DNA from: Nocardia brasiliensis ATCC 700358
Lineage (GTDB): Bacteria > Actinomycetota > Actinomycetes > Mycobacteriales > Mycobacteriaceae
Direction of reading: 5' to 3'
Length of the DNA: 64,000 bases
Assembly: GCF_000250675.2 (NCBI RefSeq)
Contig: NC_018681.1
Location: 1,860,001-1,924,000 of the forward strand
Shown here: positions 32,725-41,259 of the stretch, one piece after another
Layout: every line of letters begins with the position of its first letter
Position numbering within the stretch: position 1 is the stretch's first letter
Made by a program: the position numbers and the translations under genes
The notes under the pieces: model-generated
Databases searched by the model: none
Seen by the model: only the letters and a program-made list of their open reading frames with translations
What the model was told of the DNA's origin: nothing

Positions 32725-34320
32725 TCAGTCCGTCGTCAGGTCCAGCCGGCCCACCTCGACCAGGCCGACACCTTCCCGGGCCGTCTCCAGGGTGAACCTG
32801 GCTGCGTCGCCGGTGATGTCGAGCGCGCCGATCGAGTTCCCGAAATGCGGACCGCTCACCTTGGTCCAGCGCACCGGGTCCGGGGAGATGCCCCGCCGGT
32901 CGGCGAGCCACCGCAGCGCCGAGGCGATCGGTGTGGCCCACGAGAGGGCGAACACGGGCCGGAACCGCTTCGGCGGGTCATTGTGCACGGGTGAGCACAC
33001 CAGTTGCAGCACTTGAGATTTCGTCGGGTGTGCGTAGTGGGCGCGGGCGGCGTAGCTGTGGTGCACGTCGCCGGACAGCACGCAGATCGTGCGCGGCGCG
33101 TCGGGTGCGGTACCGATGCGGTGGATCAGTCCGGCCAAACGCTCGAACGATCCGCGGAACGCGGGCCAATGCTCCAGATCTGCCGCCTGCCGCAGCTTTT
33201 CGCCGAGCCTGCCGCGCAGCCCAGGCTGGTTCGCGGCGCGTTCGTTGAGCGACTGGAGGTGGCTGAGCGCGTGCGGCATCAGCCATGGCAACGACGATCC
33301 GATGAGGAGGTGGTCGAACTCGCCCGCGGCGTTCGCCTCGATCCAGTCGAATTCCTCGGTCCCGACCATCAACCGCTGACCGTCGAGGATGCGTCCGCCG
33401 CGGGTGTCGATCATCAGCAGCCGGATCCGGCCGAAATCGCGCCGGTAACTCCAGCGGGTCGGCCTGCGCCCGTCTGCTTCTCGATCGGCGCGTTCGGCGA
33501 AATCTTCCAGCAGGGTGCGGACATCCGCGCCCGACGCGGTGACCGCGCGGTACAGCTCGTTGTCCGCGAGTTCGGCCGGTCCGAGATTGCCGATGTGCTG
33601 GTACACCCAGTAGCTCGCGAGCCCGGCGCGAATCCGGCTGCGCCACCAAGGCTTTTCCGCCATCCGCGTACGCCAGGTGCGCGAGGTGTTCCAGTCGTCG
33701 CGGATGTCGTGGTCATCGAAGATCATCGAGGTCTGCACCGTCGACAACAGCCAGCGGATCTCCGGATCGCTCCAGGTCTCGTGATACAGCTCGCCGTACT
33801 CCCGGAACGACACCACCTCACCCCGTGGTTCCTGGTCACCGCGCTGTTGGTGCAACCAGGCCCGCAGCTGTGGCGTCGGCTCGTCGGCGTACACCTGATC
33901 GCCCAGCAGCAGCAAGGCGTCGGGCCACCGGTCTTCGGGCAACTCCCGCATGCGGGCCGCGTAGGCGTCCAGCGCGTCGAGGCCGACCGGGTCCGCCTCG
34001 GCGTGCGCCGTCGCCTTGGCCGCCCGGCACGAGCCGAACAGGATCTTCTCGACAGGTCGGGTGCGGATCCGGCAGGCCGGAAAACGGGATTCGGGCTCCG
34101 GCCACACCGATACCCCGTCCAGTCGCACCTCGTACGGCGTCGACGTGCCCGGCGTCAATCCGGTGACGAGCACCAGCGCGAAATGCTGCTCGCCGACCTG
34201 AAAGGTGTTCGCGCGCAAGCCCAGAACATCTACTTCGCACGCACTGTCCGTCTCCACCCAGACGGTCGCCGAGGTGGTGTCGACGTGCCGTAACACCGGC
34301 CCCAAAAGCAGCTTCGCCAT
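32725..34320 (-). CDS. PhoD-like phosphodiesterase/alkaline phosphatase
   Basis: A 531-residue protein with an N-terminal beta-sandwich domain (LLLGPVLRHVDTTSATVWVETD) and a metallophosphatase domain. Motifs are KILFGSCR (about 105), LLLGDQVYADEP, IFDDHDIRDDWNTSRTW and LSGDVHHSYAARAHY, the metal-binding sets of PhoD-type enzymes, which use Fe and Ca. No signal or Tat motif is seen, so this member is probably intracellular, unlike secreted PhoD. The start at 34320 follows CGGAG; the long upstream extension is shadow. Confidence 0.88.
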   Translation of the reverse strand: MAKLLLGPVLRHVDTTSATVWVETDSACEVDVLGLRANTFQVGEQHFALVLVTGLTPGTSTPYEVRLDGVSVWPEPESRFPACRIRTRPVEKILFGSCRAAKATAHAEADPVGLDALDAYAARMRELPEDRWPDALLLLGDQVYADEPTPQLRAWLHQQRGDQEPRGEVVSFREYGELYHETWSDPEIRWLLSTVQTSMIFDDHDIRDDWNTSRTWRTRMAEKPWWRSRIRAGLASYWVYQHIGNLGPAELADNELYRAVTASGADVRTLLEDFAERADREADGRRPTRWSYRRDFGRIRLLMIDTRGGRILDGQRLMVGTEEFDWIEANAAGEFDHLLIGSSLPWLMPHALSHLQSLNERAANQPGLRGRLGEKLRQAADLEHWPAFRGSFERLAGLIHRIGTAPDAPRTICVLSGDVHHSYAARAHYAHPTKSQVLQLVCSPVHNDPPKRFRPVFALSWATPIASALRWLADRRGISPDPVRWTKVSGPHFGNSIGALDITGDAARFTLETAREGVGLVEVGRLDLTTD

Positions 34321-34501
34321 GCACTCCGACGTTACTTCGCCGGGCGGCGGCCGGGTCCGGAACGCGGATGCCGATCCCCAGTTGTGCGCCAGTCGAGTTG
34401 CTCGCCCGGATGTGGTTCCTTGATTAGGCGTTCGACGCATCCAGAGACGGGGCGCCACCGCCGTTTCGCTCGAATTCGCGGACCATTCCAGGAGTTTCGT
34501 C

Positions 34502-35461
34502 ATGCCGCTGCTACGACGTCTGTCCACCATCATGTTCGGCACGGTGATCATCGCCGGACTGTCCACCGCCACCGGATCCGCCACGCAATACGAAGAGCGA
34601 GAAGTCTTTTCGCCCGACGGCACGATCAGCCGGGTCGTCACACCGGTCCAGGACCAGACCCCGGCCCCGCGCTCGGCGGTACAGGCCGATGTGGTGCCGA
34701 TCCAGCAGACCGGCCCGTCGAGTCAGCGCTTCGATCTCGTCTTCGTCGGTGACGGCTATACCTCGGCCGAACTGGGCAAATACAAGCAGCAGGCGACCAG
34801 TCGCTGGAACGAGCTGACCCAGGTCGAACCGTTCAAGTCGTACAAGAACTCCTTCAACGTCTGGGCCGTGAACGTGGTGTCCCAGCAGTCCGGGGTGGAC
34901 AACGATCCCCGCGGCACCTATCGGAATACCGCGCTGGACATGACCTTCTGGTGCGGCGGCACGGAGCGGCTGCTCTGCGTCAACGAGAACAAGGCGCTGC
35001 AGTTCGCCCGGCTCGCACCCGAGGTCGACCAGGTGGTCGCGCTGGCCAACACCACGAAATACGGCGGCGCGGGCGGCCGGGTCGCCACTTCGTCGGGTGG
35101 CAATACCGCGGCCGGGCAGATCGTGCTGCACGAACTCGGGCACACCATCGGCGGATTGGCCGACGAGTACGACTACCCCGACGACCGCTACACCGGCGGC
35201 GAACCGCGCGAGGTCAACGCTTCGATCTACGCCAGCGCGCAGATGCAGCAGAAGCGCACCAAGTGGTACCAGTACCTCGGCAAACCCTCACCCGACGGCG
35301 GCGTGGTCGGCACCTACGAAGGCGCGGTCTATCACAAGCGCGGGGTGTACCGGCCGACGGAGAACTCGTTGATGCGAGCGCTCGGACGGGAATTCAACCT
35401 CATCGGCCTGGACGCGATGAAGGCCGCGATCGAGCGGAAGGCTCCGCCGAACAAGCCCTGA
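34502..35461 (+). CDS. Secreted M64-type (IgA peptidase-like) metallopeptidase
   Basis: A 319-residue protein with a signal peptide (RRLSTIMFGTVIIAGLSTATGSA). The zinc motif QIVLHELGHTIGGLADEYDYP (HExxH with the following Asp/Glu) and the opening FDLVFVGDGYTSAELGKYKQQA are typical of peptidase family M64. C-terminal NSLMRALGREFN also fits the family. It likely cleaves proteins outside the cell; the target is unknown. AGGAG precedes the ATG. A second secreted peptidase follows. Confidence 0.9.
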   Translation: MPLLRRLSTIMFGTVIIAGLSTATGSATQYEEREVFSPDGTISRVVTPVQDQTPAPRSAVQADVVPIQQTGPSSQRFDLVFVGDGYTSAELGKYKQQATSRWNELTQVEPFKSYKNSFNVWAVNVVSQQSGVDNDPRGTYRNTALDMTFWCGGTERLLCVNENKALQFARLAPEVDQVVALANTTKYGGAGGRVATSSGGNTAAGQIVLHELGHTIGGLADEYDYPDDRYTGGEPREVNASIYASAQMQQKRTKWYQYLGKPSPDGGVVGTYEGAVYHKRGVYRPTENSLMRALGREFNLIGLDAMKAAIERKAPPNKP

Positions 35462-35496
35462 TCCAGCAATTCCTCTGAGCCAGTGAATTTTTCGAG

Positions 35497-35521
35497 CCCC
35501 GCGCGGAAAGGTCGCGCGGGG
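35497..35521 (+). terminator. Hairpin between the two secreted peptidase genes
   Basis: A perfect 9-bp stem (CCCCGCGCG / CGCGCGGGG) with a 7-nt loop lies 36 bases after the M64 stop codon. It may end or weaken read-through into the next gene, whose AAGGAG site follows closely. Confidence 0.5.
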
Positions 35522-35539
35522 GATGACAAGGAGTGGATT

Positions 35540-37387
35540 ATGGCGGCGATTCCCAGACCGTGGCAACGACTGGCCCTGGTGAGCGCGGTGGGTGCGATGC
35601 TGCTGTGCGGCGCACCCGCGATGGCGCAACCGGCAAGCGGGCCATCGTTTTCCGGCGGCGAGGCCCAGCCGGTCTTCGACGCGGCCGCGCCGATCCGCAA
35701 GGACCTGTGGGTCCGGGCGCCGATCGACAGCGACCGGGACGGCAAGGACGACGAGGTGCATATCCAGGTCGTCCGTCCGGCGGGGGCGACCGGCAAGCTG
35801 CCGGTCGTGTACCAGGCGAGCCCGTACTTCTCCGGCGGCAACGACGTCACCAACCACGGTGTCGACGTCGAGCTCTACGTGCCCGGCGGGCCGGAAGGCC
35901 GAATGGCCAAGGCGCCCGGCGAGATGCGCGCGCGGGTGGCCGAAGACCTGCGGGTCGCGGGCATCACGCTGGCCAACGGGCAGATCACCTGGCAGTACGA
36001 GGAGTACTTCCTGTCCCGCGGTTACGCGGTGATGTACGGGGAATCGCTCGGCTCCGGTAAGTCCACCGGCTGCCCGACCTCGGGCGCGCGCAACGAGACC
36101 ATCGGCGCCCGCGCCCCGATCGACTGGCTCAACGGCCGGGCCGAGGCCAGGGACGAGCAGGGCAAGCGCGCCGTAGCCGATTGGGCCAGCGGCAAAGTCG
36201 GCATGATGGGCGTCTCCTACAACGGGACGCTGCCGAACGCGGTCGCCTCGACCGGCGTACCCGGCCTGGAGGCCATCGTGCCCATCGCCGCGATCAGCAG
36301 CTGGTACGACTACTACCGCGCCGCCGGTGCGGTGGTCGCGCCCGGCACGTACCAGGGTGAAGACACCGACGTGCTGGCCCGCTACGTCTACACCAGGGCG
36401 GACCAGAACATCTGCAAGCCGGTCATCGACCAGCTAGAACGAGACCAGGACCGGGTCACCGGTGATGTGAACAAGTTCTGGGAGGAGCGCGACTACCTCA
36501 ACGACGTCGGCAAGGTGCGGGCCGCGGTGCTGGCCGTGCACGGGCTCAACGACTTCAACGTCAAGACCAAGCATGTCGCGCAGTGGTACGCGGCGCTCAC
36601 GAAAGCCAATATCCCGCACAAGATCTGGCTGCACCAGTCCGGCCACGTAGACCCGATCAGCCTGCGCCGCGACGAATGGCTGCGCACGGTGAACCGCTGG
36701 TTCAGCAAGTATCTGCTCGGCCAGAACAACGGGATCGACCGGGAACCCAAGGCCACCATCCAGCGGGAGGACAAGTCCTGGGTCAACGAGGCGGAATGGC
36801 CCGCACCCGGTGCCGCCGCGGCGATCGCGCAGTTCACACCCGGTGGCCGCACCGCAGGCGGCCTCGTGCCGATCGGCGGCGCCAACGGTGCGCCGCCGGA
36901 ATCGCTCGACGACGACGCGAGCAAGACGGCCGCGGACCTCGTCGCCGCGCCCAGCTCCCCGAATCGCCTGGCCTACTACACCAAAGCGACCAGGTCCGCG
37001 CTGCGGATAAGCGGCACAGTCGATGTCGCGTTGCGGATGACCTTCCAGCGGCCGGCCGCCAATGTCACCGCGCTGCTGGTGGATCGGGGACCGGACGGGA
37101 AATCCCGCATCATCACGAGAGGTTGGGTGGATCCGCAGAACCGGGACTCGCTCGGCAAGACGACCCCGATCACGCCGGGCACGCAGTACTCGATCAACCT
37201 GTCCATGCAGCCGCACGACTATCTGCTGCCGAAAGGACACAAGCTGGGCGTGGTCATCCTGTCCAGTGACAACGAGTACACCCTGCGACCCAAACCGGGC
37301 CCCGGGTTCTCGGTGAACCTCACCGAGACCAAGGTGACCTTCCCGGTGGTCGGCGGGCAGGGCGTCTTCAACGTCGCGACCGGCTAG
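35540..37387 (+). CDS. Secreted Xaa-Pro dipeptidyl-peptidase-like protein (S15)
   Basis: A 615-residue protein with a signal peptide (LALVSAVGAMLLCGAPAMAQP). The N-terminal DSDRDGKDDEVHIQV segment has the calcium-loop-like pattern often seen in S15 peptidases. The nucleophile motif is MGVSYNGTLPNAVAS; an Asp and His follow in VHGLNDFNV and HQSGHVDP. The C-terminal beta-sandwich is present (ALRISGTVDVALRMTFQRP…YLLPKGHKLGVVI). It cleaves X-Pro dipeptides or related bonds. The ATG at 35540 follows AAGGAG. It is longer than the CocE type at 10164 in the catalytic part and not a close paralogue. Confidence 0.9.
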   Translation: MAAIPRPWQRLALVSAVGAMLLCGAPAMAQPASGPSFSGGEAQPVFDAAAPIRKDLWVRAPIDSDRDGKDDEVHIQVVRPAGATGKLPVVYQASPYFSGGNDVTNHGVDVELYVPGGPEGRMAKAPGEMRARVAEDLRVAGITLANGQITWQYEEYFLSRGYAVMYGESLGSGKSTGCPTSGARNETIGARAPIDWLNGRAEARDEQGKRAVADWASGKVGMMGVSYNGTLPNAVASTGVPGLEAIVPIAAISSWYDYYRAAGAVVAPGTYQGEDTDVLARYVYTRADQNICKPVIDQLERDQDRVTGDVNKFWEERDYLNDVGKVRAAVLAVHGLNDFNVKTKHVAQWYAALTKANIPHKIWLHQSGHVDPISLRRDEWLRTVNRWFSKYLLGQNNGIDREPKATIQREDKSWVNEAEWPAPGAAAAIAQFTPGGRTAGGLVPIGGANGAPPESLDDDASKTAADLVAAPSSPNRLAYYTKATRSALRISGTVDVALRMTFQRPAANVTALLVDRGPDGKSRIITRGWVDPQNRDSLGKTTPITPGTQYSINLSMQPHDYLLPKGHKLGVVILSSDNEYTLRPKPGPGFSVNLTETKVTFPVVGGQGVFNVATG

Positions 37388-37402
37388 TCCGGTCTCGCAC
37401 GG

Positions 37403-37431
37403 TCCGGCCTACCGCAGTGGGGTAGGCCGGA
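37403..37431. terminator. Bidirectional hairpin terminator
   Basis: A perfect 11-bp stem (TCCGGCCTACC / GGTAGGCCGGA) with a 7-nt loop lies between the convergent S15 peptidase and LLM genes, followed by TTCGTTG. Confidence 0.75.
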
Positions 37432-37442
37432 TTCGTTGCGGT

Positions 37443-38318
37443 TCAGCCGAGTTCGGCGAGCTGCTTGACCGCCGGCGCCATGGCGTCGATCCACGCGGCG
37501 GGCGCGCCCGTGGTCGGCGTGATGATGACGGTGTGCACGCCGAGCGGGGAGTAATCGGCCATCTGCCTGACGAATTCGTCGCGGCGCTGCGGGTCGGGGC
37601 GTGGGTTGTTGGCCATCACGGTGACCCGGATGTCCCGGTAGTCCCGGCCGACGTCGTCGCAGTGCCTGCGCAGCACGTCGAGTTTGTGCCGGACGTCCTC
37701 CGGGGAGGAGCCGAACAGATTGCAGGCGTCCCCGTACTGTGCGACCAGGCGCAGGGTCTTGCGCTCGCCACTGCCGCCGATCAGCACCGTCGGCTTCGAG
37801 ATCGGCTGCGGGGCGCAGAGCGTCTCTGCCAGTTGGTAATACGTGCCCTCGAACGGCCCGTTGTGCTCCGGATCCCACATCTGCCGGCAGATCTGCAACG
37901 CTTCTTCCAGCCGCCCGAACCGTTCGCCGAGCGGCGGATACGGCACCCCGAGCCCGCGGTGTTCGCGCTCGAACCACGCGGCACCGATGCCGAGCGCGGC
38001 CCGGCCACCGGACAGCACGTCGAGGGTGGTGACGATCTTGGCGAGCAGCCCGGGATGGCGATAGGTCACGCCGGTGACGAGCAGGCCCAGTTCGACGGTG
38101 GAGGTGTGCGCGGCGAGATAGCCGAGCGAGGTGTAACCCTCCAGCATGTTCGCCTCCGCGGGCAGGCCCGTCGGCTCGATCTGGAAGTAGTGATCCATGA
38201 AGGACAACCAGGTCGCGCCCGCCGCCTCCGCGGCGGCGCCGACCCGGGCGAGTTCACCGGCGATGGCCGTGGTGCCACCGTCGATATCGAAGATCGGAAG
38301 ATGCAAACCGAGTTCCAT
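37443..38318 (-). CDS. LLM-class F420-dependent oxidoreductase
   Basis: A 291-residue luciferase-like protein. The opening MELGLHLPIFDIDGG, then ATWLSFMDHYFQ, LGLLVTGVTYRHPGLLAKIVTTLDVLSGGRAALGIGAAWFEREH and PTVLIGGSGERKTLRLVAQYGDACNLF are the landmarks of the F420-dependent luciferase-like family. These enzymes move hydride between F420 and an unknown alcohol, imine or alkene substrate. AAGGGG precedes the ATG. The promoter has a MerR-type architecture (see 38355-38385), so the gene is probably inducible by a stress signal. Confidence 0.9.
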   Translation of the reverse strand: MELGLHLPIFDIDGGTTAIAGELARVGAAAEAAGATWLSFMDHYFQIEPTGLPAEANMLEGYTSLGYLAAHTSTVELGLLVTGVTYRHPGLLAKIVTTLDVLSGGRAALGIGAAWFEREHRGLGVPYPPLGERFGRLEEALQICRQMWDPEHNGPFEGTYYQLAETLCAPQPISKPTVLIGGSGERKTLRLVAQYGDACNLFGSSPEDVRHKLDVLRRHCDDVGRDYRDIRVTVMANNPRPDPQRRDEFVRQMADYSPLGVHTVIITPTTGAPAAWIDAMAPAVKQLAELG

Positions 38319-38354
38319 GACCAGCCCCTTGTCTGTCGAAGACTCTCGGTGAGC

Positions 38355-38385
38355 ACGCTACGACTTGGAGTGCACTCCAAGTCAA
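38355..38385 (-). promoter_or_regulatory. MerR-type promoter with 19-bp spacer
   Basis: On the minus strand, TTGACT (38385-38380) and TAGCGT (38360-38355) are 19 bp apart. The spacer is occupied by a perfect 22-bp palindrome (38362-38383) with half-site GACTTGGAGTG. Long 19-20-bp spacers filled by a palindrome are the hallmark of promoters activated by MerR-family twisting. The CTTGGAGT…ACTCCAAG core resembles sites of NmlR/AdhR-type MerR proteins. No merR gene is in the window. Confidence 0.78.
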
Positions 38386-38519
38386 GTACTCGCATGCGAC
38401 CGCGTTTCGGCAGTGCGACATTACGGTCGAATTGATCCGACGAATTTCGGGACGGGTCGTGGCCGCGGGCGGCATAGTCGACAGGTCACCGCGACCACTG
38501 ATCGACTGGATGCTCGACT

Positions 38520-39848
38520 ATGACCGACACTCCCACCTCCGGTGCTCGTTTCGCCCGGGTGGTCGCCGCCAGCGTGGCGGGGACGACCATCGAGTTCTAC
38601 GACTTCTTCCTCTATGGTCTGGCTGCCGCGCTGGTCTTCAACAAGGTGTTCTTCCCGGCAGACGATCCCTTGGTCGGGGTGCTGCTGGCATTGGCGACCT
38701 ACGCGGTCGGGTTCTTGGCGCGGCCGCTCGGTGGCGTGCTGTTCGGGCATCTGGGCGACCGGCTCGGGCGGCGGCGGACCCTATCGATCACGTTGCTGCT
38801 GATGGGCGGTGCGACCGTCGCGATCGGATTGATTCCGTCCTACGCCAGCATCGGGGTCGCCGCGCCACTGCTGCTCGTGCTGCTGCGACTGGTGCAGGGC
38901 ATCGCGCTCGGCGGGGAGTGGGGCGGTGCGGTGCTGCTCGTGGCCGAGCACGGCTCGCCCGCCCATCGCGGTTTCTGGAGCAGCTGGCCGCAAACCGGCG
39001 GTCCACTCGGAAACCTCTTGGCCACAGGCGTTCTCGCGGTACTCGGGCTCGGGGTGTCGAACGCCGAATTCCAGGCCTGGGGTTGGCGGATCCCGTTCCT
39101 GCTCTCGATCGTGCTGGTGCTGGTCGGCCTCTGGCTGCGGCACGCGGTGGAGGAGTCGCCGATCTTCCTGGAGGCACAGGCCCGCGCCGCGGGCCGGTCC
39201 GGACACGCGCCGGTGCGAATCGTGCTGCGCCGCTTTCGCAAACAGGTGCTCATCGCCGCGCTCGCGGACGTCGGCGAGAAGGCCACCTACTACACCTTCA
39301 GCATCTTCCTGCTCGCCTACCTGACCCAGGTCGTCCATGTGCCGAAAAGCACTGTGCTGTCCTCGATCACGATCGCTTCGTGCTTCCAGGCGGCCGCCAT
39401 CGTGGCCGGGGGCGCGGTGGGCGACCGGTTCGGGCGACGGCCCACCAGCGTGCTCTTGGCCGGGCTGATCGCGCTCTGGGCCTTCCTCGCGCTGCCGCTG
39501 GTGGACGGTGGCCGGTGGACCGTGATCACCGTGGTGATCACCATCGGACTCACCATGCACGGCCTGCTCACCGGCATCCAGGCACCGTTCTTCGCCGAGC
39601 TGTTCCCGAGCGAAGTCCGTTACACCGGAGCGTCTTTGGGCTATCAGCTCGCCACCGTCGTCGGCGGGGCGCTCACCCCGCTGATCGGGGTCGCCCTGCT
39701 GGACCGGTACCCGTCCACCGTCCCCGTCTCGCTGCTGCTGTGCGCGATGCTGGCCTGCACCGCCACCGCGTTCCTCTGGGCGGGAGAGACCCGCCGTCTG
39801 GACCTGCGCACCATCGCGCACGAGGACGAGCCCACCACGGTGGCCTAG
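38520..39848 (+). CDS. MHS-family metabolite:H+ symporter (MFS)
   Basis: A 442-residue, 12-helix major facilitator. The N-terminus (VVAASVAGTTIEFYDFFLYGLAAALVFNKVFFP), GHLGDRLGRRRTL and LVQGIALGGEWGGAVLLVAEH are typical of the metabolite:H+ symporter group (ShiA, ProP and KgtP relatives). It probably imports an organic acid or betaine; the substrate is unknown. No ribosome-binding site is strong. The last four bases overlap the convergent small gene. Confidence 0.9.
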   Translation: MTDTPTSGARFARVVAASVAGTTIEFYDFFLYGLAAALVFNKVFFPADDPLVGVLLALATYAVGFLARPLGGVLFGHLGDRLGRRRTLSITLLLMGGATVAIGLIPSYASIGVAAPLLLVLLRLVQGIALGGEWGGAVLLVAEHGSPAHRGFWSSWPQTGGPLGNLLATGVLAVLGLGVSNAEFQAWGWRIPFLLSIVLVLVGLWLRHAVEESPIFLEAQARAAGRSGHAPVRIVLRRFRKQVLIAALADVGEKATYYTFSIFLLAYLTQVVHVPKSTVLSSITIASCFQAAAIVAGGAVGDRFGRRPTSVLLAGLIALWAFLALPLVDGGRWTVITVVITIGLTMHGLLTGIQAPFFAELFPSEVRYTGASLGYQLATVVGGALTPLIGVALLDRYPSTVPVSLLLCAMLACTATAFLWAGETRRLDLRTIAHEDEPTTVA

Positions 39849-40054
39849 TTGGGGGTGTCGCCCTCGTAGTCCATGTTGGCGGCCGGGTCTTCGGTGGTGG
39901 CGGTGGGGTCTTCGCGCGCCTCGGGTTCGGCGCCCTGGGCGTTCAGGGCTTTGTCCAGCTCGCCGCGCAAGCGGGTCACTGCCGCCTCGTCGCCCGCGTC
40001 GGAGGCCGTCGTGAGGTCTTGGCGTAGCTGCGCGATCGTGTCCTGGGAGACCAT
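39845..40054 (-). CDS. Small acidic protein, function unknown
   Basis: A 69-residue protein (MVSQDTIAQLRQDLTTASDAGDEAAVTRLRGELDKAL…) with a helical N-terminal half and an acidic, disordered tail ending NMDYEGDTPN. A strong AGGAGG site lies 4-5 nt before the ATG, so it is very likely translated. No family recognised. The long upstream in-frame extension to 40456 is not credible. Confidence 0.7.
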   Translation of the reverse strand: MVSQDTIAQLRQDLTTASDAGDEAAVTRLRGELDKALNAQGAEPEAREDPTATTEDPAANMDYEGDTPN

Positions 40055-40192
40055 CAATCCTCCTGTGTTCGAGTCCGTTGCGGTCCGGCAGCGCCGAGTA
40101 GGTTCGGCGTGCTTGACGCTGCGTACCCGGGGTGCGGGAAAAGATGCATCGCCGCCGCGAATAACCACCGATATGCCGGGTAGCACCTGATC

Positions 40193-40330
40193 ATGGAGAT
40201 AATCGTGATCATTGCGCTGGTGGTGCTGGTCGCCGCCGTGCTGCTGTTCCGCAAGCGGTCGCGCGGCAAGGACGACACCTCCCTCTCGACCGGGAACCCG
40301 TCGGCCAACGAAGGCGACGACCGGATCTGA
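40193..40330 (+). CDS. Small single-pass membrane protein
   Basis: A 45-residue frame: an N-terminal hydrophobic helix (IIVIIALVVLVAAVLLF) followed by RKRSRGK and a polar tail (TGNPSANEGDDR). This is a typical tail-in/N-out small membrane protein. It lies between the small acidic gene and gtrA. No clear Shine-Dalgarno site is seen. Confidence 0.6.
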   Translation: MEIIVIIALVVLVAAVLLFRKRSRGKDDTSLSTGNPSANEGDDRI

Positions 40331-40334
40331 CCCT

Positions 40335-40838
40335 TCAGAACACGAGCGAGCGCAGCGCCAGGAAGCGCAACCCGCCGACCGCGGCCATGATGACGAGCAC
40401 GGCGCCCGCCTGTGCGGTGTCGCTGAGGCCCGGTGCCCAGAAGTCCAGTCCGGCAAGGGCCGCAGTGCTGATGCCGAGGCCGAGCAGTGCCAGCCCGCCG
40501 CCCTCCCACTGTGCGGTGCGCCAATCGACGCGGCTTGCCGCGCGAAACGTGAGCTGCCGGTGCAGTTCGTTCGCGATCGCCGTGCTCGTCAGGGAGCCCG
40601 CGATGTTGGCGACCAGGGGGCCGCTGCCGTGCATGGCCAGAAACAGCAACACGTAGGCGATATTGCTGGCACCCCCGACCAGGGCGAACCGAACGAGCTG
40701 GGCCAGCGCGTGCTCACTTCGCAGGTGCCGTAGCGGTCCGGCGAGCGCCGTCTGCCATTCCGCGCGCAGCACCTGGTACCGATCGGCCAGCGTGGCGTAG
40801 GGGAGCATCCCCGGCTGGGTGGTCTGCAGGACGGTCAT
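40335..40838 (-). CDS. GtrA-like membrane protein
   Basis: A 167-residue protein with four hydrophobic segments and the GtrA opening motif LAQLVRFALVGGASNIAYVLLFLAM, followed by NELHRQLTFRA. GtrA-type proteins are thought to help move polyprenyl-linked sugars across the membrane. No glycosyltransferase gene is adjacent. The start at 40838 follows GGAAGA. Its promoter has a large palindrome between and over the -35 and -10 boxes, so it is likely repressed by an unlinked regulator. Confidence 0.85.
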   Translation of the reverse strand: MTVLQTTQPGMLPYATLADRYQVLRAEWQTALAGPLRHLRSEHALAQLVRFALVGGASNIAYVLLFLAMHGSGPLVANIAGSLTSTAIANELHRQLTFRAASRVDWRTAQWEGGGLALLGLGISTAALAGLDFWAPGLSDTAQAGAVLVIMAAVGGLRFLALRSLVF

Positions 40839-40890
40839 GGTCTTCCGATCGAACGTAGGTCTCGGTACCACCGGCTTCGGCGATGCTCTG

Positions 40891-40919
40891 ACTATACGTA
40901 GATGTATACGTATAGGCAA
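40891..40919 (-). promoter_or_regulatory. gtrA-like promoter with overlapping operator
   Basis: On the minus strand, TTGCCT (40919-40914) and TATAGT (40896-40891) are 17 bp apart, a good housekeeping promoter. The palindrome CTATACGTA-N6-TACGTATAG (40892-40915) covers the spacer and part of each box. This is where a repressor, probably TetR-like by size, would block transcription. Confidence 0.68.
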
Positions 40920-41259
40920 GATCGAATCGTGCGGACCCGCCGGGCCCCTGGTGGTCGCGTGGGAGTGCACGCGTCAGGGTGGCTGCATCAGGGCTCGGCT
41001 TCGGTGCGGACCGCGTGGCGCGAATGCCGTCGACCGCGCGGCTGGTAGGCCTGGGGGCGCCAGGCCAAGGGCCTCGATCGGGAGGTGGTACCGCAGGGGT
41101 GCTCGAAAGTGCTTGTGGCCTGGCCGGATACCGGAGCGATCGGCGGGCGCGGGACCGAAGATGTTGGGGCGCAATGTTTCGAACGGCCCAGACGGGTAGT
41201 CGTTCTAGTGGTGCACCGTTGCGCCGACCTGATATCCACGTCGAAGGACAAAGATTTTC
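40920..41259. other. Gene-free stretch upstream of the ferritin-like gene
   Basis: About 340 bases without a convincing gene. It must carry the promoter of the ferritin-like gene. A GTTT (41176-41179) and GGGTA (41194-41198) pair resembles a SigF-type stress promoter but the spacer is 14 nt, rather short. No repeat or RNA element was recognised. Confidence 0.4.

Noticed and set aside
33004..34293. 429-codon plus-strand frame opposite the PhoD-like gene
   Set aside because: Shadow of a gene with conserved metal-binding motifs on the other strand.
41176..41198. SigF-type promoter (GTTT…GGGTA) before the ferritin-like gene
   Set aside because: The spacer is 14 nt, shorter than the usual 15-18, and the elements are common by chance.
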